From Zygnema cylindricum (taxonomy: Eukaryota > Streptophyta > Zygnematophyceae > Zygnematales > Zygnemataceae), in NCBI GenBank assembly GCA_037447655.1, contig JBBHKE010001856.1, positions 345,315 through 381,398 on the forward strand: DNA of 36,084 bases. The letters run 5' to 3'. The position numbers were made by a program, and so were the translations under genes. Position 1 is the first letter of the stretch. Every line of letters starts with the position of its first letter. Shown in pieces: positions 1 to 10,008 of the stretch. The notes below the pieces were generated by a model. It was not told the origin of the DNA. It did not search any database and was given only the letters and a program-made list of their open reading frames with translations.

Positions 1-189
1 GGGAGGGGAGAGGGAGAGAGGGGAGAGGGAGAGTGGGGAGAGGGAGAGAGGGAGAGAGGGGAGAGGGGGAGAGGGGAGAGGGAGAGAGGGGAAAGGGAGA
101 GAGAGGGAGAGAGGGAGAGGGAGAGGGAGAGAGAGGGAGAGAGGGGAGAGCGAGGGGGAGAGAGGGAGGGAGGGAGAGAGAGGGACCTG
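1..189. repeat. (GGGAGA)n purine-rich tract
   Basis: GAGAGGGA-type low-complexity sequence reaching the window edge. The open frame through it is an artefact. Confidence 0.95.
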
Positions 190-291
190 AATCTGCAAGC
201 CAAGATCGGTGGCCAATGTGAGCATGCCACATGGCACTCTCTCTGCTTTTCTGCTCCTCTCCTGCGAAACTAACATATGTGGCTTTCTTTT
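180..291 (-). CDS. Possible further NHL-gene exon (tentative)
   Basis: A pyrimidine-rich tract followed by a CAG acceptor at 292-294 precedes an open minus-strand frame starting at 291. Its phase agrees with the phase-1 end of exon 825-895. The predicted peptide begins KKATYVSFAGEEQKSRES and runs into the purine/pyrimidine-rich repeat at the left edge, where it turns into Ser/Leu low complexity. A second acceptor (262-264) in the same frame would also work. No family motif is visible and the donor is unclear, so the left limit is arbitrary. Confidence 0.25.
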
Positions 292-439
292 CTGCGGTAA
301 AAAAAAGAGTAAAAAAGAGAGAGACAGAGCGAAATAAATAATAATTACACAGCGTCAAATTCGCCCTAAAACTGAACAAGAATCGCTTTCTTGAAGTCTT
401 GTGAAACTTTTCCTCTAGGATAATCCAGAACAGTAACCC

Positions 440-451
440 TAAATACACTAC

Positions 452-491
<40 letters not shown>

Positions 492-660
492 ATATATATT
501 ATACATAGGTGAATAATAGAATAAATGTATCATTGTTTGCCTGCATTTACACATATCTGGCTATACATATATACACATGTATATAACATATATACATATA
601 TAAACATACAAATACATATACACAAAATATGTATTCATAACATAATACATACTATAAAAT
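440..660. repeat. (GT)n and ATACATAT-rich low complexity
   Basis: A ~35-bp (TG)n run at about 461-489, followed by AT-rich CATATA repeats; intronic to the NHL gene on the minus strand. A similar ATACATAT block recurs at 1030-1110. Confidence 0.85.
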
Positions 661-824
661 GTGCGTATGTAAAACTGACAGATAATTTAACATCACTTCT
701 TCTCGCATTTCTCAACAATGGCTCAAAATACTCCAGGCGCTGTGAGCGCACAGAATTGTAAAAACTGAATCGAATGTAAACAAACTATTTTAATTTTCAA
801 AACTAAAATAAAAAACAATATTAC

Positions 825-3376
825 CTTCCTTGTTCCTTACTTCAACTTGAGTTAAAATTTTGGTGACAGGGTTTAGAATAAAAATTTCTTCGTATCTGCA
901 AGAATGCAAAAAATCAATAAGTAAAAAAAAAATCAAAAAGTAAAAAAACAAACTCAAAAAATAAATAAAAAAAACTAAAAAATGCAAAAACCTGAGAAAT
1001 ATTTTTTACATTCAGTCACTGTCAAGTTACATTCCACAATATATATCTATATGTATCTGTATATACATACGAAGATACATATATGTATGCATATACATAT
1101 ATTTTTTCCAAGTACCAACACAGTATTTGAACGGAAGTTGACAGTTCGAAGTTATTTTCTTTTGCCCGTAAATTTGAACACGGCGACAATTATATTTCAT
1201 TTTTAACGAATGGACAAAACGAAAAACAGGATATTGTACTTTTGTACTTTATTTATGATTCCAAGTACGAGTGAGTACAATTAAAGTACATCAATAGTAG
1301 TCAGTAGTGTTAAATGTTGCACCGAAATGTCCACAATATAAACCGACACGGTATCCATACAATAATGGAATATAGATAGGGACAGATATCCGCAATCTTG
1401 CAATTTTTTTTTTTTTTCGGGTGGTACACAATATTGCGATGTTTTCGGTATTCGATATTATTAAAACTATTAAACAGGCTAAAAAAAGTACGCCACACTT
1501 TGTATATTTTACTTTTTTTTTCATACGGTTTTTACTTAGGAGACGAGTTCTTTTCGCTTCATTTTTGAATTTGACCTCCGTTTCAAACTCTCTTTAAGGT
1601 ATTTCTGAGGTATTTAGGGTCTGATTAGGGATCTTTATGATGTTTAGGGTATTCTATGGTAAATTAGGGTGTTGTAGGGTTTGGGGTGTTTAGAGCTTTG
1701 CAGAATTCTTTGCCTGAAACAGCAATTTTTTTGGGTTGCTGGTAAGAGATTGTCTTTTTGTGTGATTCCTACAGCCCTAAATAACCCGGGGTTTTATGAA
1801 CCTAGACTGACCTTAACTGAAAGTTAAAAAAACCATGTCCTCTAGATATTGGCGGTTCTCCTCGAACTTCCGGTACGAGTAAAACAGGTTTTAATCGAAC
1901 CGGCGGTACCAGAAAAGTCTTTTTTACTCAAACTGGCGGTACAAGTAAAACCGATATTAATCGAACTGGTAGTACCAGTAAAACCGGTTTTATTTGAACT
2001 GGCGGTACATGTAAAACCGGTTTTAAACAAACTGGAGATACTAGAAAAACCGGGACCCAAAATGAAAAACCGGCTGTTCCAGTTGTATAAACAACACTAA
2101 GATGTGGAGTACAAAAGTATATATAAGAGAGGAGAGAGAGAGGAGAGGGAGAAGAGAGAGGGGGAGAGGGGACAGGGAGAGGGAGAGGGAGGGGAGGAGG
2201 GAGGGGAAGGGGAGAGGTCTCTGTTGTGTATAAAGAATGTGTAGACATTAGTGTTGTGTATCGATGGCCCTTGCCGATATTCGATATGTACCCAATTCTG
2301 GGTACCCGATAATCGATATATCGAGAAGCTCAATATCGCGATATTTTGCGGATACATCGCATCGATATGCCGATAATTTTATACCGCGATACATCGAAGC
2401 ACATTGGGTTTCAAAAAAAACTTCAAAAGCCCCCCCCCACCCCCAGCCGGAGGGATCTTCCGTACAATATTACCGTATTAAACCTGTACGGACCCTCACC
2501 TCCCACCAAATATATCGCGATAATTTTTGTTGGTCCCGGACTGATATATCGAGCCCTCTGACCTTTCAATATATCGAATATATCGCGATATGTTTTTACC
2601 CGATACACAACACTACACCGCTAATCGTTATTAGTGTTAAAGTATTTTTTGCCATTTAATACATCTTTTCTCCGTGCACACTTGTCGGATTGTCAATCGG
2701 ATACCGCCAATAGGAAGGTGAGAATCTTGCATTCCAATCGCAACTGAATTGACCATCCGACAAGTGTGCACGAAAAAAAAGATGTTTTAAATGGCAAAAA
2801 AAACTTTAACACTAGTAACGATTAGCGGTGTAGTAGACATAAGTAGTGTATAAAGTATATACAGTACCGAGTAAAGTACCTTTAAAGTATAGTACTTACC
2901 TTTTTAAATGTACTTCACTGTATGGACTCTAATGTACCATAAATTGGAAAAATGAAATCGTTTCTTTGCGTACATAGGAAATTTTCCATCATTTGTACCA
3001 CTATAGTTTATTTTTTTTTTTTCTTTTTATTTAAAATTTTCCTAAAAATATATATCGTACTAAAGTAAAAAAAGAGTTTATAAAATGACACTCACCCAAG
3101 GCTCGCAATCACCAGTTTTTTGTCTTTAGTGAATGCCATGTGGCATGGAAAAACAAGACTTTTGTCTTCTTCTGAAATCGGTCTCTCTCCTTCTCCCTCT
3201 CCCATTTCTTGACCTAAAGCATCCTCCATCCACGGCTTCGGTGGGCTCGAAAAACCGAAAAACAAAGAAATATTTTTCCATAAAGAATGTTTTTTTTTTT
3301 TTTTTAAAGGAGTTAAAAGGGGGTAAATAGTCTCCACAGTCCCTTGGCTCAAATTCGCTCTGCGAATTGCGTGATT
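825..3376 (-). CDS. NHL-repeat protein, 3' part (two downstream exons)
   Basis: Two minus-strand exons, 3096-3376 and 825-895, continue the NHL-repeat protein encoded further right. Exon 3096-3376 follows a TAG acceptor in phase 0 and opens with NHAIRRANLSQGTVETIY, the expected continuation of an NHL repeat after the ...LFVTDCE ending of exon 4183-4296. It then has a Lys-rich and acidic linker and a second propeller-like stretch (LVFPCHMAFTKDKKLVIAS), and ends at a GTGAGT donor in phase 2. Exon 825-895 (CAG acceptor) restores the frame and encodes YEEIFILNPVTKILTQVEV, ending at GTAATA in phase 1. From memory this order of motifs fits the plant EMB1974-type NHL proteins better than animal NHLRC2. 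The gene must continue below 825; one possible next exon is listed separately. Intron 896-3095 carries a 33-bp minisatellite, a hAT element and a MITE. Exon calls rest on phase agreement, splice signals and NHL-like content. Confidence 0.75.
1590..1700. repeat. Degenerate TTTAGGG-like repeat
   Basis: Scattered TTTAGGG/TTAGGGT motifs (TATTTAGGGTCTGATTAGGG and similar). Related AGGGTTTT motifs lie at 3520-3575, and CCCTAAA-like ones at 3860-4000. Resembles decayed plant-type telomeric repeat. Confidence 0.5.
1845..2065. repeat. 33-bp minisatellite, ~6 units
   Basis: Units of the type GGCGGTACAAGTAAAACCGG followed by TTTTAATCGAACT. Since 33 is divisible by 3, it keeps an open frame on the plus strand (11-residue repeat like ELAVHVKPVLN) and one on the minus strand. 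It lies within an NHL intron, so coding is doubtful. Confidence 0.85.
2249..2615. mobile_element. hAT-type non-autonomous transposon with nested MITE at its end
   Basis: Terminal inverted repeats TAGTGTTGTGTATCG (2249-2263) and its complement CGATACACAACACTA (2601-2615). The left flank GTAGACAT (2241-2248) recurs at 2833-2840, after a MITE inserted at the element's last TA. An 8-bp target duplication with TAGTG-type termini is the hAT hallmark. The interior is rich in CGATAT/ATATCG palindromic motifs and has no transposase, so it is non-autonomous. Confidence 0.85.
2616..2830. mobile_element. MITE family 1 (215 bp, TA target)
   Basis: Flanked by TA (2614-2615 and 2831-2832). The termini CACCGCTAATCGTTATTAG and their complement form ~75-bp inverted repeats, so the element is nearly a foldback with a ~65-bp loop. 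TA duplication suggests Tc1/mariner-type mobilisation (inference). It is closely similar in length and sequence to 10983-11198. Confidence 0.85.
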
Positions 3377-4182
3377 CTATACCCAAAAAAAAAGAAAAAG
3401 GCGAAAAAAGATAAAGACAAAAACAGTAAAGACACAAAAAAGGAAAAGAAAAAACACAGTCAATTTTTGTCTATTTTGGTCAAAGAAAGAGCTTGGCGAA
3501 GAGGGTTGTTTTAACTTTTTTTAGGGTTTTAGGTCTTCTCAGGGTTTTTAATTGTTTTAGGGTTTTAGGGTTTTTTGGGAATAAACCATTGTAAAGGAAT
3601 AAATCGGTTTTTCTTTTTCCTTTTATAGTTAAAAGAAAGAGTTCAAAGAATCGTGCCAAGCGGTACAAAAAACATAAAAAAAAAAAAATCATGATCATTT
3701 TTTTTGTTTTTCGGTTCTTGCTTTTCTTTGTTTCTTTACTTAAATAACAAGATTTGGGCACAATTTAAGGCCAGACACAAAAAAAAAAAAAAAAAAAAAA
3801 AAAAAACGAAAAAAACACATCAAAGCTTAAATACAGGGAAAGAAGAAGAAAAAAAAAAACAAAAAGCATAACCCTAAAATTTCCTAAAATGACCTAAAAA
3901 CTCTCACACAACCCTTAAAGAAACCCTAACCAGCCCTACAACAACCTTAAAACAACCCTCAATAAAATCCCAAAAACCGTTAAAAAAAAAACCAAAACCC
4001 AAAACCCAAAACCCAAAAAACCCAGCCTCCCCCCCAAAAAACCATGAAAACACCCAAAACCCTTCCTTCAGACAAACCCCAGAAACCCCTCTAAACAACC
4101 GCACCCCCCACAATCTCCCCCTCCAACCCTAAAATACACGATCCAAAACACTAAAAATTGAAAAATCGGATGAGATCCTTAC

Positions 4183-7100
4183 CTCGCAATCCGTTACAAA
4201 GAGACAGTTAGTTCCGTGATCGTAAATTGTTTCCATGGGCTTTCTCATTTTTGTTTCCGTAAAATACCCGTCCGTGAAACCCTCCCCAGCTCCGATCTGC
4301 ATTAACACAAAAGGACAAAAAACGTCGGCCACCTTATTTTAACCTTTCCTAGTGCACTAAAAGTGCGTTGAAAGTGCGTATAAATTGCGGCTAAAGTACG
4401 GTTAAATTGCGGTTAAAGTGCGGTTGAAGTGTGCCAAAAGTGTGGTTAAATTGCCGTTAAATTGCATTTGAGTTGCATTTGAGTTGGATTAAAGTGCATT
4501 TTAAGTGCGTTTAAATTGGATTTCATCTTTAATGTTTGAATGGTGCAACCTTCAAATCGATACATTTGCAGATTATGGATTTCATTGTCGCTGTGGTTCT
4601 TCGAAACATGGCATATGTCCCCACATAACCTTCAACATGATAATTTATACACGCAACAAGGAATGCACAAGATATACATCGGGTGCGAGATGATGGTATG
4701 ATGCATATGATGGGTATAATGGATGTGATGGGTATGATGTATGTGGTTTACATGACACATGTGACGCATGTGATGCAAGAATGGGTCCAATGTCATGCAT
4801 ATGATTTATCATCATCACATGTAACATAGAACACAAATAACATATATCGTATGCTGTGTGGTGCATACAATGTGTATGATACGATGTATTTGATGTACAT
4901 GATTTATGAGTTGATGAGTTCATGGGTTGATGTATGTAACACATGTGATGCGTGCATATCCTTAATCATCGACCCATGAGTCTGAGGAAGACATATCACA
5001 TACATCATGGTGCAAGTTGCATCAAATGTGTATGATGTGTATGGCGTATATGGATGTCTATGATGTACATAATGTATATAATGCATATGAGTTACATGAT
5101 GTATGTGATGTAAGTGGTACGTGGATGTGTATAACGTCTATGCTGGACCATCATCACCTGCATCAGATACATCATAAAAATATGTGCATCATATAAATTT
5201 GTTTAGACTTCAAATACATTGCGTGGCTGTATAGGTCAGAAACAACATACAGGCAAGATGCATATGAGACAAATGACAAATAAGACAACAGTAGAACGTG
5301 ACATGTGAATGCTGGGTTTCATCGTTCACTAACATTGCTGCGTGAAAAGAAACAAAAAAAAAAAAAAAAAAAAAAAAAAAGGACAGGAGATAAAGAGTTT
5401 GTCCAAAGATACCGAGTCTGACTTGAATAAAATGTAAGAATTAAAGATAGTGCTTGAAGGTTTTAGCAACTGAAAATAAAACAAAATAAAGGAAAGGAAA
5501 CGAAGGAAGGAAGGAAGGGTGGAAGGCAGGAAAGGCAGGAACGGAAGGAAAGAAAGAAAGGGAGGAAAGAAAGAGAGGAAGGAAAGGAAGGAAAAGGACC
5601 CGAGATTGAAAAAAAAAGTTGTAGAACGTCTAAAGAAAAATAATAAATGTAGAGCATTTTGTGAAAAACATACAACAAACCCACATCCATGAAGCATGGA
5701 AATGACCATATAGTGAAAAGAAAATCATTTTTTGCATTTTCCGGTACATACACCTTCAAAAAGAAAACGAGAAGAAAAAATTGAATGTGCCAAAATTAGA
5801 CCGACTTTCAAAATTAGAAGTTTCATAACACTCAAAATACTGAACATTTGACAACATTTCCAGCTGCAGAAAAGAAAACAGAAATAAACAAAAAAAAAGA
5901 CAAGTTTTAACCTTATCTCAAATCATAAGCAAAGTATATGCAAAATATATTCTGCGTATTCTCAAAGAATATTCTAAGTATATATTCAAAGTAGTTTCAA
6001 ACTGTATCAAAGTATATTCAAAGTATATTCAAAGTACATTCAAAATAGATTCAAACTATACTCGAAATATATTCGAAATATATTCGAAATATATTCAAAG
6101 TATATTCAACGTATATTGAAAGTATATTCAAAGTATAAGGACTTACATAATGGAGAACTTCCCCATCTACATTTGTCACAATTATCCGATTGTGACCGCT
6201 GTCGGAAATGAAAAGCCGCTCATTTTCTGCATCTGCACTTACGAAACCTGAAAAAAAGACAAAAACTCGTTACTTTCTGTCAGAAAAATGAAGTAAAGAC
6301 AAAAAACTAAATCCTTTCTGTCAAGACAAAATACTTAATCCTTTCTGTCTTAAAATTGCAGAAGAAAAGACAAAATAACTTATTCCTTTCTGTCAGAAAA
6401 TTGTTGAATTATTCATTTTTGTCAGAAAATTGAAAAGACAAAAAAAACATATTCCTTTTTTGTCAAAACCCTAAAAAAAATGCAATATCAAAACCGGTCA
6501 AATCATCGACAACATATGAACTTGTATATAAGGAGAAAAAAAAATTAAAGAATCTAAAACACGAAATGCTTTTTGGTCAGAAATTGTTGACAACAAAATG
6601 ACAACTCTTATAAATTTGTCAACCCTTATAAATTTGACAACTCTTATAAATTTGACAAACCTTTCACATTTTTTTGTCCTTATTCTCTCAAGACTTTTGG
6701 TAAATACAAGTGAGAAAGTGGTAAAGAAAAATGAGAAAGAGGCCTTCATACAATATATAATCAAATTAACATACTAATGCACTTGATTAAATTGAACTAA
6801 TTGAAAATGATACTAAACGAACTTAATAATAACATTAATTGTAACAGTAACACAAATAATAAAAAAACAATAATAAATTCTGATGACCGTAAAGTTCAAA
6901 TTTAAAATGGTAAAAAGGTAAAATAGCAATTAAGTAAAAAAGCAATAAAGTAAAAAAGCAAAAAAGTCAGAAAATAGAAAAGTAAAAAAGTTTAAAACTT
7001 GGAAACATCAACATTATATAGAGAATCGGCAATTTTGACTGATTGCAAAGTATTTTGAAATCCTTTTACTCACAATCAGAACCAGACGAAAAAAAAACAG

Positions 7101-8604
7101 AAAAAAAACCCGCAGAAACTTTCAAATGTTAGCATTAAAATTTCCACATACAGTCGGTTAAAAAAAAAAAAAAGAACCAGCATGTCAAATCCATAAAAAG
7201 TGGATAAGGACGAAACTCAATAAAATGTCGTTTATTACTAAAAAACTCATGTCATTCACGATAAAGTATCCCTACTCCATCCTTACCTCCCTCCCTCACT
7301 CCTCCCTCCTCCCTCCCACATTCCTCCTCCCTCCGTCACTCCTCCCTCCTCTCAGGTTTAGCGTTAGCCTTCGATATTTCTTTCGCCACTTAAATCATTT
7401 TTTTTACCGTGCACATTTCCGATTTTCATTTGGAGACCACCAATCGAAAGGTAAAAATCTCACCTTTCCACCGCAGCTGTCGGATTCATCATACGATAAA
7501 ATAAATAAATAAAAAAAACATATGATTTACGATAAAAGTGTCCATGGAGAAAAATGGAGTTAAAAGGCGGAAAACAGCATTAAAACTAATAGAAATACCC
7601 GGAAACATTATTACTCCATCGCCATTGGTTTAAAAAAAATTCTGGGCAGCGAAAGGTGTTTGACTTTGTGGTCAACCATTCGATTTTTTTTTTTTTTTGG
7701 GGCAAGAAATCAAGAGGTAACGATCGTATGTCACGATTAAAAATTGGAAAAGTATGTAATGAGAGAAAGTATATCTTACATCGTAATTAGTGTTGACAAA
7801 TTGTGAGCAATAAATAGGACCTGGTTACAATAAGTTATGTAATGCCACGTGGCTCACTGTAAGCCACTTAATTAAAAAGTGATAGTAACACTAATTGTGA
7901 TTTTTGGGTCAAAAAAAACAAGAATTATTATGATTTTGAACTCTAATTATTAATAAACTCTAATGGCCGTGAGAAGTGGTACATACCTGGAAAGCTCAAA
8001 AGCGTCTCCTTCTCCTCAACAATTTCGGTTTCCGGAAAAGTATCCTCAAAACTCTCTTTATTTTTTCCTTCTGAGCCTCTCGTTTCAATATTGGCAAATG
8101 GTTGAGAAACTTTTTCTTCATTCTGACGGTTGTAATTCGACACTTCAATTAATTTTTGTTCATATTTTCTGATATCTGAACGAAAAAAAAAGGGGGAGAA
8201 GAACAAAACGAATGAACAACTTATCAATTCAACTCAACTCGACTCAACTCAACTCAACCAGTTTTTGAAATACAAAATTGAAAAAAATCCAAAAGCTCCT
8301 GTATCCTAAACAGTTTACTGGACAAAAGACGAAAAACTTCTCACGTAATGATTTTGAAAAAGACACTCTTAAAAAACTTGAAACCTTAAACTTTTAACTT
8401 TAAAGTTTAGCTTTAAGTAAACTTTGACTTTGCTATAACTTAAAAACTTGTTGGATAACTAATCTGTGGTAACAAAAAAGGCAGAAAAAAAAAACATTGG
8501 GCCTTACTTTGTGAATTAAGTTCTGAAAGTTGAAACACAGAAATAGTATTTCCCAAAGAGTCGAGAAGGACGGCGACTCCTTCCTCTTTACCAAGAAATG
8601 GTTC
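4183..8604 (-). CDS. NHL-repeat protein, duplicated exon block, copy A
   Basis: Four minus-strand exons in copy A of the segmental duplication. Exon 8508-8604 (phase 0 start, GTAAGG donor) encodes EPFLGKEEGVAVLLDSLGNT, resembling the last strands of a thioredoxin-like fold. Exon 7987-8175 is a charged linker ending LLSFPG. Exon 6147-6247 has a textbook NHL motif, LFISDSGHNRIIVTNVDGEV. Exon 4183-4296 gives IGAGEGFTDGYFTETKMRKP and ends LFVTDCE in phase 0. All junctions keep one reading frame (97+189+101+114 bp = 501 bp, 167 codons). NHL repeats form beta-propellers. Proteins of the NHLRC2/SOQ1 group combine a thioredoxin-like domain with an NHL propeller, and that order is seen here. This copy is the one linked to the 3' exons. 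Exact molecular function is not deducible. Confidence 0.8.
4335..4515. repeat. Degenerate AAAGTGCGGTTAAATTGC array (also 12297-12477)
   Basis: About ten imperfect ~16-20-bp units in an NHL intron, present in both duplication copies. Confidence 0.75.
4680..5150. repeat. TGATGTATATGATG-rich degenerate array (also 12642-13112)
   Basis: Long run of GATG/TATG/CATG motifs without fixed period, in both duplication copies. It gives spurious His/Tyr-rich ORFs on the minus strand. A poly-A tract of differing length follows near 5345-5380. Confidence 0.75.
5490..5600. repeat. GGAA-rich tract (also 13451-13561)
   Basis: AGGAAGGAAGG-type low complexity, intronic, in both duplication copies. Confidence 0.8.
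5935..6138. repeat. TATTCAAAGTA ~11-bp tandem array (also 13896-14099)
   Basis: About 17 imperfect units immediately downstream of the donor of exon 6147-6247, in both duplication copies. Confidence 0.85.
6255..6665. repeat. TTCTGTCAGAAAA and CTTATAAATTTG repeats (also 14216-14626)
   Basis: Four to five ~50-bp units with CTTTCTGTCAGAAAATTG and AAAGACAAAA, then three 18-bp units of ACTCTTATAAATTTGACA. Intronic, in both copies. Confidence 0.75.
7345..7510. mobile_element. Decayed MITE family 1 remnant (also 15306-15470)
   Basis: Shares the order TTAGCGTTA, TTTCGCCACTTAAA, CGTGCACA and an AATCGAAAGGT centre with the 215-bp MITEs, but the right half is eroded and no clean target duplication is seen. 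Being inside the duplicated segment, it occurs twice in the window. Confidence 0.5.
7780..7965. mobile_element. MITE-like family 3 remnant (also 15740-15925)
   Basis: Contains TAATTAGTGTTGACA, the segment GCCACGTGGCTCACTGTAAG-CCACTTAA, AACACTAATTGTGATTTTTG and TTAATAAACTCTAAT. The same order of blocks recurs at ~18217-18403 and in the 21866-22740 cluster. Boundaries are uncertain. Confidence 0.45.
8228..8259. repeat. (CAACT)n microsatellite (also 16188-16219)
   Basis: About six TCAAC pentamers in the intron between exons 7987-8175 and 8508-8604. Confidence 0.85.
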
Positions 8605-9369
8605 CTAAATTTCTCTCCCTCCCTTGAAAAGTCCCATTAGTTAAGTCCTACTACTCTTATGCAAGTTTTAAATATTACTTTAATTCTCTCCCTTTCCCTC
8701 GAAAAGTCCCATTTTTAGGGTTTTGCTTCAAGGGTTTTTTGCATCATTCCTCTAAAAAGTCTCATTAGTGTTTATTAGTTTCTTTAGTTTTCAAACTTCT
8801 TTACCACCTTAACTCCCAATGGTTGTAATGACCTTAGAAAAAAATGAAAAAAAATGGAAAATTGTAAGAAAAGCAATCATCCCTTCATCATTAATCTCCC
8901 TCGGTTCAAAAAATTACAATTTAGACTCTAAAATTGTTGTTCCCATAACAAACAATTGTCAAATTTTTCAACAACAATACACAAACAAAAAACAAATAAT
9001 ATTACACTATCCATCACTATGAGTGTTAATAATGCAACTTTTTTGGGCCAAAATCACAAAATAGTATTAATAACATTATTGAAGGAGTGCCCTAACATTG
9101 GATACGTTTTGTCCTAATTAGCAATATTCAACCTAATATACTGATTTCACTTTAATAGTTATAATTCCTTTACACATCTGGTACTATTGAACCTAATCGC
9201 CTAATTTTGCTTTAATACTTATAACTCCTTTACAATAATAGGGATGGGCACTGTAGTTTTTGATTGTAATATTGGTCATAAAACAACAAAATTATGCTTA
9301 AACCGTACCACCAACTGAAAAATTGGCATTGAACAATAACATGTAACAATAAACAGTAACAATGTACAC

Positions 9370-9492
9370 TAGAATTTTCCGTCAAAACCTCAATTTTCAG
9401 TCAAAACCCCAATTTTCAATCAAAACCTCAATTTTCTGTCAAAACCTCAATTTTTCCGTCAAAAGCTCAATTTTTCCGTCAAAAGCTTTATG
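9370..9492. repeat. 20-bp TCAAAACCTCAATTTTCCG array (also 17330-17452)
   Basis: Six units near the right edge of each duplication copy. Confidence 0.85.
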
Positions 9493-9600
9493 CTTGACAG
9501 TTACTTTGACCGGTCATTGATTGATATGGAGTTCTAATCTGACCCCAAGTTTTTGATTTTACTCTCTAAAAAATTGGAGTATCCTAAAAAGAAATCTTAA

Positions 9601-9900
9601 GGAGAAGACGAAGGAGAAGGAGAAGGAGAAGGAGAAGGAGAAGGTGAAGGTGAAGGAGAAGGGGAAGGAGAAGGAGAAGGTGAAGGAGAAGGAGAAGGAG
9701 AAGGAGAAGGAGAAGGTGAAGGTGAAGGTGAAGGCGAAGGCGAAGACGAAGGTGAAGGCGAAGGCGAAGACGAAGGAGAAGGAGAAGGAGAAGGAGAAGG
9801 AGAAGGTGAAGGTGAAGGTGAAGGTGAAGGCGAAGGCGAAGACGAAGGAAAAGGAGAAGGAGAAGGAGAAGGTGAAGGTGAAGGTGAAGGTGAAGGTCGA
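9601..9900. repeat. (GGAGAA)n variant hexamer array
   Basis: Runs of GGAGAA, GGTGAA, GGCGAA and GACGAA in a patterned order. It marks the junction of duplication copy A with the AAE block. Lys/Glu and Leu/His ORFs across it are artefacts. Confidence 0.95.
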
Positions 9901-10008
9901 ATCGAATCAAGGCAAGTTCCACCAATACCGTGAGTTTAGGCAAAAACATGGGAGGGGCAGCAGAGAGGGGGAGATGGGAGAGACAAGATAACTTGAAAGA
10001 AGTCATAC

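Larger units (their letters stand above)
3987..9600. repeat. Segmental duplication copy A (~5.6 kb)
   Basis: Near-identical to 11949-17560, direct orientation, offset 7960-7962 bp. The shared sequence starts in a CCAAAA-rich tract and ends at the motif GAAATCTTAA. After that, copy A runs into (GGAGAA)n while copy A' runs into (AG)n. Noticed substitutions: 8219 A against 16179 G, 8306 C against 16266 A, 8426 G against 16386 A, and one near 5404. There are also homopolymer length changes. Contents are four NHL exons and several internal low-complexity arrays. Confidence 0.97.

Noticed and set aside
4645-5086. His/Tyr/Ser-rich minus ORFs, duplicated at 12607-13048
   Set aside because: Translation of the GATG/CATG low-complexity array; their repetition simply reflects the segmental duplication.
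9584-10006. Long Lys/Glu (plus) and Leu/His (minus) ORFs
   Set aside because: Translations of the (GGAGAA)n array; no non-repetitive coding content.
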